Assembly: GCF_001421505.1 (NCBI RefSeq)
Contig: NZ_LMKL01000008.1
Span: 240,881-304,880, forward strand
DNA length: 64,000 bases
Source: Sphingomonas sp. Leaf17
Lineage (GTDB): Bacteria; Pseudomonadota; Alphaproteobacteria; Sphingomonadales; Sphingomonadaceae
Reading direction: 5' to 3'
Position numbers and translations under genes: made by a program
Notes under the pieces: model-generated
What the model was told of the DNA's origin: nothing
Seen by the model: the letters and a program-made list of their open reading frames with translations, nothing else
Database searches by the model: none
Shown: positions 1 through 8,857 of the stretch, one piece after another
How positions within the stretch are numbered: position 1 is the stretch's first letter
Layout: every line of letters starts with the position of its first letter

Positions 1-386
1 TTCACGCCGTTGACGCTGACCTGCGCGAACGTGTCGAGGCCGTCGAACACGAGGTCGAGGTGATCGCGGGCCAGCATCTCACGGGTGACGGTCAGCGTGC
101 GGCGATACTGCCAGTCGGTCAGGCCGACCCACTGGATCTGCGCCTCGTTCAGGCCGACATAGGGGTCGGGCACCTGGCCATTTGCGATCAGGTCCTGCTG
201 CACGCTGCCGGGCACGCGGGCGGCAAACCAGCGCGCGGCCTTCGGATGCGCCCTGGCGGCGGCGGTATCGGCGGGGTCGATCCGTGCCTGCCAACCCGTC
301 GTCAGCGGCTGCGCGTCGCGCGGGGCGGCGAGCGCGGCGGAGGCGGTACAGGTGAGCAGCAGGGCCGCAAGACGAAGAACGGTCAT
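1..386 (-). CDS. Beta-mannosidase (GH2), N-terminal fragment cut by the window edge
   Basis: The first 128 residues are present, reading leftwards from an ATG at 386; the gene continues beyond position 1. A signal peptide is visible (residues 1-20, MTVLRLAALLLTCTASAALA). The following sequence carries VPGSVQQDL, DPYVGLNE and QWVGLTDWQYRR, the pattern that opens the sugar-binding domain of GH2 beta-mannosidases. Family knowledge: these enzymes cleave terminal beta-mannose, for example from N-glycan cores; the signal peptide places this one in the periplasm or outside. It is divergent from cutC and the GlcNAc genes, which fits a glycan-degradation role. The catalytic glutamates lie outside the window and cannot be checked. 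Confidence 0.85.
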   Translation of the reverse strand, partial: MTVLRLAALLLTCTASAALAAPRDAQPLTTGWQARIDPADTAAARAHPKAARWFAARVPGSVQQDLIANGQVPDPYVGLNEAQIQWVGLTDWQYRRTLTVTREMLARDHLDLVFDGLDTFAQVSVNGV

Positions 387-496
387 GGTCTGGTCGACTC
401 CCTGTAAAACGCGCCGGGCCGGTCCGTCGCGATGCCGATCGTCCTTGCTGTGGACCGGTCACCGCGTTGCCGTCATTCGCCCCGCGTGGTGCCACA

Positions 497-509
497 ATGG
501 TATTATCAT
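497..509. promoter_or_regulatory. Candidate GntR (NagQ-type) operator between beta-mannosidase and cutC
   Basis: ATGGTATTATCAT lies in the divergent intergenic region. Its TGGTATT half (498-504) is the reverse complement of AATACCA at 4508-4514 in front of the PTS operon. TGGTATT/AATACCA matches the half-site I recall for NagQ boxes in Xanthomonas. The site sits just upstream of a possible -35 for cutC. Only one half-site is convincing, so this is a candidate. Confidence 0.4.
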
Positions 510-538
510 TTGACGCCGGGTTGCAAGCAATGTGTAAC
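510..538 (+). promoter_or_regulatory. Candidate sigma70-type promoter of cutC
   Basis: TTGACG (510-515) and TGTAAC (533-538) are separated by 17 bases, about 90 bases upstream of the cutC start and immediately next to the candidate GntR operator. Predicted by eye only. Confidence 0.35.
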
Positions 539-630
539 CAATGTTGGATTTGCAGATTGACGGCCGCTTGACCGGCGATGGATCCCCGCGCGACCATCTG
601 GCGCCTGCCGATATGTCCTGGAGACCGGAA

Positions 631-1395
631 ATGCTCGAAATCTGTGTCGATGACCATGCCGGACTCGATGCCGCGATCGCCGGCGGGGCGGACCGGATCG
701 AACTGTGCGGTGCGCTGGCCATCGGCGGAATCACGCCGTCCGCCGGGTTGATCGCGGCGGCGGCGGCGGTATCGATCCCGGTCCATGCCCTGCTGCGGCC
801 ACGCGGCGGCGACTTCGTCCATGACGCGCAGGAGGAAGCGATCCTGGCCGCCGATCTCGATCAGGTGGCCACAGCCGGGCTGGCCGGGATCGTCATCGGC
901 GCGACGACCGCCGGAGGCGCGCTCGACGAAGCCCTGCTCGCGCGGCTGATCGCGCGGGCGCGCGGCTGGAACGATCGCCGCGCCACGCCGCTGTCGATCA
1001 CGCTGCACCGCGCGTTCGACCGGTGCGTCGACCAGCCGGCCGCGCTGGAGACGGCGATCGCGCTGGGGTTCGACCGGATCCTGACATCGGGCGGCGCGGT
1101 GACCGCGCTGGCCGGGCGCGACCGGATCGCGGCGCTGGTCGGGCAGGCCGGCGGCCGGATCGGGATATTGCCCGGCAGCGGGGTCAATGCGGATACCGCC
1201 CCGGCGATCCTGACCACCGGCGTATCGGAACTTCATGCCTCCTGCGGTGTTCCAGTGGCGCAGGATCCCGCTCTTGTCGCCATGGGATTCAGTCCGGCCG
1301 AGGCGCGGCGGACCGACGCCGCCGCCGTCGCGGCCCTGAAAGCGATCCTTGTGGAACCCGCGCGAAAACTTCGCTTGAGCAAGACCAATTCATAA
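631..1395 (+). CDS. cutC: CutC family protein
   Basis: A 254-residue protein opening with MLEICVDD and continuing GGADRIELC, the signature start of the CutC TIM-barrel family; LLRPRGGDF, LHRAFDR, ILTSGG and ELHASCG are further family motifs. The ATG at 631 is preferred over an in-frame ATG at 541 because it starts at the conserved N-terminus and has GGAGACCGG just upstream. CutC is annotated as a copper homeostasis protein, but its biochemical role is poorly settled. Here it lies between a beta-mannosidase and the GlcNAc catabolic genes, so a role in glycan metabolism is more plausible from context than copper handling. Confidence 0.9.
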   Translation: MLEICVDDHAGLDAAIAGGADRIELCGALAIGGITPSAGLIAAAAAVSIPVHALLRPRGGDFVHDAQEEAILAADLDQVATAGLAGIVIGATTAGGALDEALLARLIARARGWNDRRATPLSITLHRAFDRCVDQPAALETAIALGFDRILTSGGAVTALAGRDRIAALVGQAGGRIGILPGSGVNADTAPAILTTGVSELHASCGVPVAQDPALVAMGFSPAEARRTDAAAVAALKAILVEPARKLRLSKTNS

Positions 1396-1470
1396 CATAT
1401 GATCCAGCACCATAGCGGCCAGACGCGGTCTTTCGACCCGCCCTGCCGCCAGTCCGCACAGGGAGATCGG

Positions 1471-2208
1471 ATGTCGTTTTCCGCCAGCATTGGCCGGTTC
1501 CGCAGTGGCAATCCAGCCCCTCTGTATGTGCAGTTGCAGCAGTTGATCCGCGACGCCATCAACCGCAACCTGCTGACGCAGGACGAGGCGATTCCCGCCG
1601 AACGCGACCTGGCCACCGAGTATGACGTGTCGCGCATCACGGTGCGCAAGGCGATCGGCGGACTGGTCGAGGAAGGCCTGCTGACGCGGCGACGCGGAGC
1701 GGGCACCTTCGTCGCGGCGCGGGTTGAAAAGAGCTTTTCCAAGCTGTCGTCCTTTTCCGAGGACATGGTCGCGCGCGGTCGCAAGCCAAGCAGCGTGTGG
1801 GTCAGCAAATCGGTCGGCACGGTCACGCCCGAGGAGGCATTGTCGCTGGGCCTGTCGCCGGGTGCGGAAGTCTATCGGTTCCAGCGGCTGCGCTATGCCG
1901 ACGACGTGCCGATGGCGCTGGAATATTCGACCATCGCCGGCTTCTGCCTGGAAAACGAGGATGCGGTCGACGTGTCGCTGTACGAGGCGCTGACCGCGTC
2001 GGGCAATCGCCCGGTGCGCGCGTTGCAGCGGTTGCGCGCGGTGCCGTTCAACGGCGAACATGCGCGGATGCTGAACGTCGATGCGGGCCATGCCGGACTG
2101 TTCATCGAACGGCGCGGCTATCTGCGCGATGGGCGGACGGTCGAGTTCACGCAATCCTATTACCGCGGCGATGCCTATGACCTGGTCGCCGAACTGAACG
2201 ACATCTGA
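1471..2208 (+). CDS. nagR: GntR/HutC family regulator of amino-sugar use
   Basis: A 245-residue regulator. Residues about 15-80 form a winged helix (PLYVQLQQLI, IPAERDLATEYDVSRITVRKA, GLLTRRRGAGTFV), and the remainder is a UTRA effector domain (RYADDVPMALEYS, VEFTQSYYRGDAYD). The ATG at 1471 is chosen over 1399 because GGGAGA precedes it and it begins at the usual GntR start. It heads the gene run for the deaminase, nagA and the PTS, so it is probably the local repressor, released by a GlcNAc- or GlcN-phosphate. NagQ is an equally valid name. Target sites are proposed at 497-509 and 4494-4515. Confidence 0.88.
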   Translation: MSFSASIGRFRSGNPAPLYVQLQQLIRDAINRNLLTQDEAIPAERDLATEYDVSRITVRKAIGGLVEEGLLTRRRGAGTFVAARVEKSFSKLSSFSEDMVARGRKPSSVWVSKSVGTVTPEEALSLGLSPGAEVYRFQRLRYADDVPMALEYSTIAGFCLENEDAVDVSLYEALTASGNRPVRALQRLRAVPFNGEHARMLNVDAGHAGLFIERRGYLRDGRTVEFTQSYYRGDAYDLVAELNDI

Positions 2209-2280
2209 CGCCGGAAAGCCGGCGGCGACGACATCCGGGAAACCGGCACACTGCATGCCGGGGACCGGCGGGGGGAAGAA

Positions 2281-3348
2281 TTGAGCGTGACCACCGACAG
2301 CCCGGAACGGGCCACCCAGGCGCGCGCCGAGGCGACGCTGATGCATCGGGAGGCGGCCGAGGCCGGTGCGTCGGTCGCCCGCCTGCTGCGCGAGAATGCG
2401 GACACGATCGCGACGCTGGCGCAGCGGTTGCGGGCCGATCCGCCGGCCGTCGTCGTAACCTGCGCGCGCGGGTCGTCGGACCATGCCGCGACGTACGGCA
2501 AATACCTGCTGGAAACGCTGGTCGGCGTGCCGGTCGCGTCGGCCGCACCGTCGGTATCGTCGGTCTATGCCGCGCCGGTCGCGGCGGGCAGCGCGCTGTG
2601 CATCGCGGTGTCGCAGTCGGGCCGCAGCCCCGACCTGCTCGCGACCGTCAAGGCGCAGGCCGAGGCCGGCGCGTATGTCGTCGCGCTGGTCAACGACGAG
2701 GCCTCGCCGCTGGCGCAGATGGCCGATGTGCTGATCGGATTGAAGGCCGGGCCGGAGACGTCGGTGGCGGCGACCAAGTCGTATATCACCGCGCTGGCCG
2801 GTTTCGCCGCGATCGCCGCCGGCTGGTCGCAGGATGAGGCGCTGACCACCGCGTTGCAGGGTCTGCCCGCGCAGCTGGAAACGGCGTTCGATCTCGACTG
2901 GACCTGTGTCGCGGACTCGCTGGTCGATGCCAACAACCTGTTCGTGATCGGCCGGGGCTATGGCTATGGCGTGGCGCAGGAAGCGGCGCTGAAGCTGAAG
3001 GAGACGTGCGCGCTCCATGCCGAGGCGTTCAGCAGCGCCGAGGTCCGCCATGGGCCGATGGCGATCGTCAACGAAGGCTTTCCGTTGATCGCCTTCGCCA
3101 CCTCCGACACCGCCGGGGACGGCGTGCGCGAAGTTGCGACCGAGTTCGCGGCGCGCGGCGCGGTGGTCAATCTGGTCGATGCGTCCGCACCCCTGACCCA
3201 TGCGCCCGCCGCGATCGGCGCGCATCCGGCGCTGGAGCCGATCCTGATGATCCAGAGCTTTTACCGGATGGCCAACATGCTGTCGCTGCGCCGCGGGTTG
3301 AACCCCGATGTGCCGCCGCATCTGAGCAAGGTGACGAGCACGCTATGA
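2281..3348 (+). CDS. nagB-II: SIS-domain glucosamine-6-phosphate deaminase (NagB-II type)
   Basis: A 355-residue protein with two SIS sugar-isomerase domains. The first has CARGSSDHAATYGKYLLE and SQSGRSPDLL; the second has VIGRGYGYGVAQEAALKLKET and EAFSSAEVRHGPMA. It lacks the glutamine amidotransferase domain of GlmS, as expected for the deaminase that replaces NagB in many proteobacteria. It would convert glucosamine-6-phosphate to fructose-6-phosphate and ammonia in the cytoplasm. The start is TTG at 2281, five bases after a strong GGGGGGAAGAA ribosome site; GTG at 2287 is the alternative. The stop overlaps the nagA start by four bases. Confidence 0.88.
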   Translation: MSVTTDSPERATQARAEATLMHREAAEAGASVARLLRENADTIATLAQRLRADPPAVVVTCARGSSDHAATYGKYLLETLVGVPVASAAPSVSSVYAAPVAAGSALCIAVSQSGRSPDLLATVKAQAEAGAYVVALVNDEASPLAQMADVLIGLKAGPETSVAATKSYITALAGFAAIAAGWSQDEALTTALQGLPAQLETAFDLDWTCVADSLVDANNLFVIGRGYGYGVAQEAALKLKETCALHAEAFSSAEVRHGPMAIVNEGFPLIAFATSDTAGDGVREVATEFAARGAVVNLVDASAPLTHAPAAIGAHPALEPILMIQSFYRMANMLSLRRGLNPDVPPHLSKVTSTL

Positions 3349-4487
3349 ACCGGATCTGCTTTTCCAACGGGCGGATCGTCACCGCCGACGGCGTCGTCGA
3401 CCGGATCGTCCTGACACTGGACGGCGGGCGGATCGCTGCACTGTCGGCCGGGGGGGACGCCGACCGGACGATCGACCTTGATGGCGGCTGGATGATGCCC
3501 GGCTTCATCGACACGCAGGTGAATGGCGGCGGCGGCGTCCTGTTCAACGACGACCCCACGCCAGAGGGCGTCGCGGCGATCGCGCGCGCGCACATGCCCT
3601 ATGGCACCACGGCGATGCTGCCGACGCTCATCAGCGACGATCCGTCCGTCATCGCGCGCGCGCTGGATGCGGTGGATGCGGCGATCGACGCGGGCACGCC
3701 CGGTATCGTCGGCGTGCACATCGAGGGGCCGTTCCTGAACGTGTCGCGCAAGGGCATCCACGATTCCAGCAAGTTCCGCCGGCTGGATACCGACACGATG
3801 GCGCTGCTGACGCAAGGCCGGCGTGGCCGGGTGATGCTGACGCTGGCCCCCGAGCTGGCCGATCCGGCGCAGATCCGCGCGCTGGCGGAGGCCGGCGTGC
3901 TGGTCTGTGGCGGCCATACCGATGCGACGTATGAGGAAACCATGGCCGCGATCGACGCGGGCCTGCGCGGTTTCACGCACCTGTACAACGCGATGTCGCC
4001 GCTGAAGCACCGCGCGCCCGGCGTGGTCGGCGCGGTGCTGGACGACCAGACGACCTGGGCCGGCCTGATCGTCGACGGCGCGCATCTGCACCCCGCCGTC
4101 ATCCGCATCGCGATGCGCGCGCGGCCGGTCGACCGGCTGATGCTGGTGACCGACGCGATGCCGACGGTCGGCCAGGCGGACAAGCGCTTCACGTTGCAGG
4201 GCAAGGCGATCACCGTCGAAAACGGCGTGTGCGTCAACGCCGACGGTACGCTGGCGGGGTCCGACCTCGACATGGCGACGGCGGTGCGCAACATGGTGGC
4301 GACGACCGGCACCGCACCCGAAACAGCGGCGGCGATGGCGTCGACCTATCCGGCGGCGTTCCTGCGGCTGGACGACGAGCGCGGCAGCATCGCGGCCGGC
4401 ATGGTCGCCGACTGGGTGACGCTGACCGCCGGTTTCACGGTAACCGGCACCTGGATCGGCGGCGAGCAGGTCCACGCCGGCGAATAA
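3345..4487 (+). CDS. nagA: N-acetylglucosamine-6-phosphate deacetylase
   Basis: A 380-residue amidohydrolase starting at the ATGA overlap with the upstream deaminase. Family marks are MMPGFIDTQVNGGGG, GVHIEGPFLN (metal-site glutamate), VCGGHTDAT, FTHLYNAMSPLKHR and LVTDAMPTVG. It removes the acetyl group from GlcNAc-6-phosphate, the product of NagE uptake, and passes glucosamine-6-phosphate to the deaminase. Length and motifs are normal for NagA. Translational coupling to the previous gene suggests fixed stoichiometry. Confidence 0.95.
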   Translation: MNRICFSNGRIVTADGVVDRIVLTLDGGRIAALSAGGDADRTIDLDGGWMMPGFIDTQVNGGGGVLFNDDPTPEGVAAIARAHMPYGTTAMLPTLISDDPSVIARALDAVDAAIDAGTPGIVGVHIEGPFLNVSRKGIHDSSKFRRLDTDTMALLTQGRRGRVMLTLAPELADPAQIRALAEAGVLVCGGHTDATYEETMAAIDAGLRGFTHLYNAMSPLKHRAPGVVGAVLDDQTTWAGLIVDGAHLHPAVIRIAMRARPVDRLMLVTDAMPTVGQADKRFTLQGKAITVENGVCVNADGTLAGSDLDMATAVRNMVATTGTAPETAAAMASTYPAAFLRLDDERGSIAAGMVADWVTLTAGFTVTGTWIGGEQVHAGE

Positions 4488-4493
4488 GACCGA

Positions 4494-4515
4494 AATACTA
4501 CCTTTGTAATACCAT
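4494..4515. promoter_or_regulatory. Candidate GntR operator upstream of the PTS genes
   Basis: AATAC occurs twice, 14 bases apart (4494 and 4508), and AATACCA at 4508-4514 is the inverted form of the TGGTATT at 498-504. The site lies just upstream of a possible promoter, TTGCCA (4531-4536), 16 bases, TAGATT (4553-4558). The second copy (AATACCA) matches the recalled NagQ half-site and the first is degenerate, so true palindromy is weak. Confidence 0.4.
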
Positions 4516-4613
4516 CGTGTGACAATTGGCTTGCCAACGCGCGCCTGCCCTGTAGATTTCAAGACCGGGGCCGGGGCGAATGGTGAAGCCGGCCGGCTTG
4601 GGGATCGACGCGC

Positions 4614-7133
4614 ATGGCCGATATCATCCTGACAGCACCGATGCAGGGCTGGGCCTGCGGGCTGGACGTCGTGCCCGACCCGGTCTTTGCCGGGTGCCTG
4701 CTGGGGGATGGGCTGGCGATCGACCCGACCGGCGACACGCTGCACGCGCCGTGCGACGCCGTGGTGATCGCGCTGCACGACAGCCATCACGCGGTCACGC
4801 TGCGCACGGCCCACGGGGCCGAGATCCTGATGCATATCGGCCTCGACACGGTGGCGCTGAACGGTGTCGGCTTCACGCCCAAGGTCGCGGTCGGGCAGTC
4901 GGTGCGGGCCGGCGACCCGCTGATCGCGTTCGACCTCGACGCGCTGGTCCGCGCCGCGCCGGCGGTGGTCACGCCGATCATCATCACCAATGGCGACCGG
5001 TTTGCGATCACCGGACGGCGGGATGCGGGCGCGGTGGCGGTGGGGGATCGGTTCCTGACGATCGTCGCGACCGGCACCGTGGCGGACGAAACCGTCGAAC
5101 CGGCGACAGGCGAGATGTTGCGGCACGACCTGACCGTGGCGCTGGCACACGGACTGCACGCACGCCCTGCCGCGCGGATCGGCGCCTGCGCGCGCGGGTT
5201 CGACGCCACGCTGCATCTGGTCCACGGCGACCGTGATGCCGTGGCGACCAGCGCGGTCGGCATCATGGCGCTGGGCATCCGGCATGGCGACACGATCGCG
5301 ATCACTGGGACCGGTCCCGACGCGCAGGCCGCAATCGACGCGGTCGCCGCGCTGATCGCCAGCGGCATGGGCGAAGGCAGCGACACCGCCGCCGCCTCGC
5401 TTCCGCCGCCCGCCCCCGCGCCCACGCCCGCGCCCGCCGCGATCGAGGGTGCGCTGACCGGTGTGCTGGCCGCGCCCGGTCTGGCGATCGGCGTCGCCGG
5501 CGTGCTGAAGGTGCCCGACATCGTGGTGCCGGTCGACGGACGCGGGACCGAGGTCGAACGGCCAAGGCTGGACGCGGCGCTGGCGGCGGTCGCACAGGCC
5601 ATCGCCGCGCGCGCCGCGACCCTGCCGGTCGAGCAGCGCGCGATCCTCGACGCGCACCGCGCCTTCATCGAGGATCCCGACCTGATCGGCGCGGCGCGGG
5701 CGCAGGTGGCGCAAGGCCGCGACGCTGGCTTCGCCTGGCGGCAGGCGATCCGGGTGCAGAGCGACATCCTGCGCAGCATCGGCGACGCGCGACTGGCCGA
5801 GCGCGCCGACGACCTGCTCGATCTGGAACGTCAGGTGCTGCACCATCTTGCCGGGATTACCGACACGGCGGCGCGGTTCGCGCCGGGCACGATCCTGCTG
5901 GCCGACGACCTGTTGCCGTCGCAGGTCATCGGGCTGGATATCGCCAACGTCGTCGGCCTGTGCGTCGAGCGGGGCGGCCCGACGTCGCATGTCGCGATCC
6001 TGGCCGCGACCATGGGCCTGCCCGCGCTGGTGGCGATGGGACCGGTGCTGGACGGGATCGCCGCCGGCACGCCGCTGATCCTCGACGCGGATGCGGGGAT
6101 GCTGCACGTCGATCCACCGGCCGCGATGCGCGAGACGACCGCCGACCGCGTCGCCGCCGCCGCCGCCCGGCGCAGCGCCGCGCTGGCCGCCGCCGGCGAC
6201 GAATGCCGGACCGCCGACGGCGTGCGGATCGAGGCGTTCGCCAATCTGGGGTCCGCCGCCGACGCCGCGCTGGCGGTGACCAATGGCGCGGAAGGCTGCG
6301 GCCTGCTGCGCACCGAGTTCCTCTTCCTCGACCGTGACGCTGCCCCCGACGAGGACGAACAGGCCGCGACCTATCAGCGGATCGCCGACGCGCTGGAGGG
6401 ACGACCGCTGATCGCCCGCCTGCTCGATATCGGCGGCGACAAGCCCGCGCCCTACCTGCCGATCGCGGCGGAGGAGAACCCGGCGCTGGGCCTGCGCGGT
6501 ATCCGCGTCGGGCTGGCCATGCCGGACGTGCTGGACGTGCAGTTGCGCGCGCTGCTGCGGGTGGTCCCTGCCGGCCAGCTGCGGATCATGGTGCCGATGA
6601 TCGCCAGCCTGGACGAACTGCGCCGGGTGCGCGCCGCGCTCGACCGGGCGAAGGCGGCGATGGGCATCACGCACGGCGTCGCCCTGGGCATCATGGTCGA
6701 GACGCCGGCCGCCGCCGTGACCGCCGACCTGCTGGCGGCGGAGGCCGATTTCCTGTCGGTCGGCACCAACGACCTGACGCAATATACGCTGGCGATGGAT
6801 CGCGGCAATCCGGCGGTCGCGGCCGGAATCGACGGGCTGCACCCGGCGGTGCTGCGGCTGATCCGCCAGACCTGCGCGGGTGCTGCGGCCTATGGCAAGT
6901 GGACCGGGGTCTGCGGGGGGCTGGCCTCCGACCCGCTGGCGATCCCGATCCTGATCGGCCTTGGCGTCACCGAATTGTCGTCTGCGCCCGCGCTGGTGCC
7001 GCAGGTCAAGGCGCTGGTCCGCACGCTGACGCTCGACGCGACCCGCGCGCATGCCGACGCGGTCTGCGCGCTGTCCTCCCCCGCCGACGTCCGCGCGGCG
7101 GCCATAGCCTTTCGTCAGGAGCACGGCGCATGA
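4614..7133 (+). CDS. PTS multiphosphoryl transfer protein, EIIA(Glc)-HPr-EI fusion
   Basis: An 839-residue cytoplasmic protein that fuses three PTS phosphocarriers. Residues 1-155 are a EIIA-Glc/Crr domain with the phospho-histidine in LMHIGLDTV (H74). Residues about 170-255 are HPr, with H182 in LHARPA. After an Ala/Pro linker (about 260-280), residues 280-839 are enzyme I, with the phospho-histidine in GGPTSHVAI (H459), TEFLFLDRD, and GVCGGLASD near the C-terminus. It takes phosphate from PEP and passes it to NagE, which lacks its own EIIA domain. The operon therefore carries a complete private GlcNAc phosphorelay. The nagE start overlaps its stop by four bases. Confidence 0.95.
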   Translation: MADIILTAPMQGWACGLDVVPDPVFAGCLLGDGLAIDPTGDTLHAPCDAVVIALHDSHHAVTLRTAHGAEILMHIGLDTVALNGVGFTPKVAVGQSVRAGDPLIAFDLDALVRAAPAVVTPIIITNGDRFAITGRRDAGAVAVGDRFLTIVATGTVADETVEPATGEMLRHDLTVALAHGLHARPAARIGACARGFDATLHLVHGDRDAVATSAVGIMALGIRHGDTIAITGTGPDAQAAIDAVAALIASGMGEGSDTAAASLPPPAPAPTPAPAAIEGALTGVLAAPGLAIGVAGVLKVPDIVVPVDGRGTEVERPRLDAALAAVAQAIAARAATLPVEQRAILDAHRAFIEDPDLIGAARAQVAQGRDAGFAWRQAIRVQSDILRSIGDARLAERADDLLDLERQVLHHLAGITDTAARFAPGTILLADDLLPSQVIGLDIANVVGLCVERGGPTSHVAILAATMGLPALVAMGPVLDGIAAGTPLILDADAGMLHVDPPAAMRETTADRVAAAAARRSAALAAAGDECRTADGVRIEAFANLGSAADAALAVTNGAEGCGLLRTEFLFLDRDAAPDEDEQAATYQRIADALEGRPLIARLLDIGGDKPAPYLPIAAEENPALGLRGIRVGLAMPDVLDVQLRALLRVVPAGQLRIMVPMIASLDELRRVRAALDRAKAAMGITHGVALGIMVETPAAAVTADLLAAEADFLSVGTNDLTQYTLAMDRGNPAVAAGIDGLHPAVLRLIRQTCAGAAAYGKWTGVCGGLASDPLAIPILIGLGVTELSSAPALVPQVKALVRTLTLDATRAHADAVCALSSPADVRAAAIAFRQEHGA

Positions 7134-8815
7134 AGTCCGCGATCGCGATCCTCCAGCCACTCGGCCGCGCGCTGATGCTGCCCATCGCCGTCCTGCCGGT
7201 GGCCGGGCTGCTGCTGCGGCTGGGGCAGCCCGACCTGCTCGACATCGCCTTCGTCTCGGCGGCGGGCGATGCGATCTTCTCCAATCTGGGCCTGTTGTTC
7301 GCGATCGGCGTTGCGGTCGGCTTTGCGCGCGATGGCAACGGCGCGGCGGCGCTGGCGGGCGTCGTCTGTTTCCTGGTGTCGACCAGGGGCGCGCAGGTGT
7401 TCCTGACCGTGCCGGCGGATGCCATCGCCGGGCTGATCGCGCCCAACAGCGACATCGTCGCGGCGGCGTGGAAGGCCAAGGCCATCGCCAAGCTGGAGGT
7501 GCCGATCGGCATCGCATCGGGCCTGATCGGCGGGATCTTCTACAACCGCTATTCGACGGTCAAGGTGCCGGAATATCTGGCCTTCTTCGGCGGGCGACGG
7601 TTCGTGCCGATCGTCAGCGGGCTGGCAGGTCTGGGCATCGCCGCGCTGGTCGGGCTGGGCTTTTCGGGGATCGACGCGGGCGTCGATGCGCTGAGCCGCA
7701 GCGTCGTGGCCGCAGGGCCGGCGGGACTGTTCCTGTTCGGCCTGTTCAACCGGCTGCTGCTGGTGACCGGACTGCACCATATCCTGAACAACGTCGTGTG
7801 GTTCGTGGTCGGCGATTTCCACGGGGCGAACGGCGAATTGCGCCGGTTCTTCGCAGGCGACCCGACCGCCGGCGCGTTCATGGCCGGGTTCTTCCCGGTC
7901 ATGATGTTCGGCCTGCCCGCCGCGTGCCTTGCCATGTATCACGCCGCCGCGCCCGCGCGTCGCAAGGCGGTGGGGGGCATGTTGCTGAGCCTCGCGCTCA
8001 CCTCGTTCCTGACCGGCGTGACCGAGCCGATCGAGTTCAGCTTCATGTTCCTGGCCCCGCTGCTCTACGCGCTGCACGCGGTGCTGACCGGCGTGGCGAT
8101 GGTCGTCATGGACATGCTGGGGGTGAAGCTGGGCTTCGGCTTTTCGGCCGGGCTGTTCGATTACGTCCTGAACTTCGGCAAGGCGACGCGGCCGTTGCTG
8201 CTGCTGCCGGTCGGCGCGGTCTATGCAGCGGTGTATTACTCCGTATTCCGCTACGTCATCCGCCGGTTCGACCTGCCGACGCCGGGACGCGATGCGGAAG
8301 CACCGGTCGATGCCGCGCCGGTCGCCGCCAGCGAGCGCGGGGCGGCGTTCGTCGCGGCGCTGGGGGGATCGGCGAACCTGACCAGCATCGGCGCGTGCAC
8401 CACCCGGTTGCGGCTGATGGTCGCGGACCAGTCCGTGATCGACGAACCGCGGTTGAAGGCGCTGGGGTCGCGTGGCCTCATCAAGCCATCGGTCAACGCG
8501 GTGCAGATCGTGCTGGGGCCGGTCGCCGATCAGGTCGCGGTCGAGATGCGCGACGCGATCGCGGCCGGGCCGGTGGTGGCACCCATTGCCGTCGCGGCAC
8601 CGATCGCGGCCAAGGCACCCGCCTTCGCGTTGGACCCGGTGCTGGCCAAGGCGCTGGGCGGGGCGGGCAACATCACCGACGCCAGCCGCCATGCCGGGCG
8701 GATCCGGGTCACGCTGGCCGATCCGGCGGCGCTGTCGGAAAGCGCGCTGACCGCCGCCGGGGTGCGCGGGGTTGCACGGCCGGCACCCGGCGTCGTCCAT
8801 CTGCTGGTCGGCTGA
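7130..8815 (+). CDS. nagE: PTS N-acetylglucosamine permease, EIIC with a tandem EIIB
   Basis: A 561-residue inner-membrane protein. Residues 1-380 are an EIIC glucose-family domain with GLHHILNN and TGVTEPIEFSF. Residues about 405-480 are EIIB with the phospho-cysteine C423 in IGACTTRLRL. After an Ala/Pro linker (480-500), residues 500-561 repeat the EIIB pattern (KALGGAGNI, GRIRVTLAD) but the cysteine position aligns with H521, so the second copy cannot work as a normal cysteine acceptor. The missing EIIA is supplied by the upstream fusion. It imports and phosphorylates GlcNAc. Start at the ATGA overlap. Confidence 0.93.
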   Translation: MKSAIAILQPLGRALMLPIAVLPVAGLLLRLGQPDLLDIAFVSAAGDAIFSNLGLLFAIGVAVGFARDGNGAAALAGVVCFLVSTRGAQVFLTVPADAIAGLIAPNSDIVAAAWKAKAIAKLEVPIGIASGLIGGIFYNRYSTVKVPEYLAFFGGRRFVPIVSGLAGLGIAALVGLGFSGIDAGVDALSRSVVAAGPAGLFLFGLFNRLLLVTGLHHILNNVVWFVVGDFHGANGELRRFFAGDPTAGAFMAGFFPVMMFGLPAACLAMYHAAAPARRKAVGGMLLSLALTSFLTGVTEPIEFSFMFLAPLLYALHAVLTGVAMVVMDMLGVKLGFGFSAGLFDYVLNFGKATRPLLLLPVGAVYAAVYYSVFRYVIRRFDLPTPGRDAEAPVDAAPVAASERGAAFVAALGGSANLTSIGACTTRLRLMVADQSVIDEPRLKALGSRGLIKPSVNAVQIVLGPVADQVAVEMRDAIAAGPVVAPIAVAAPIAAKAPAFALDPVLAKALGGAGNITDASRHAGRIRVTLADPAALSESALTAAGVRGVARPAPGVVHLLVG

Positions 8816-8857
8816 TCGCCTTGTGCAGGCGTGGCGCGAGCGGGTAGACGAACGGCC

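Noticed and set aside
3261..7517. A 1418-codon open frame antisense to nagA, the PTS fusion and nagE
   Set aside because: Arg/His/Gly-rich translation without any domain; it is the expected shadow of GC-rich coding DNA on the opposite strand.
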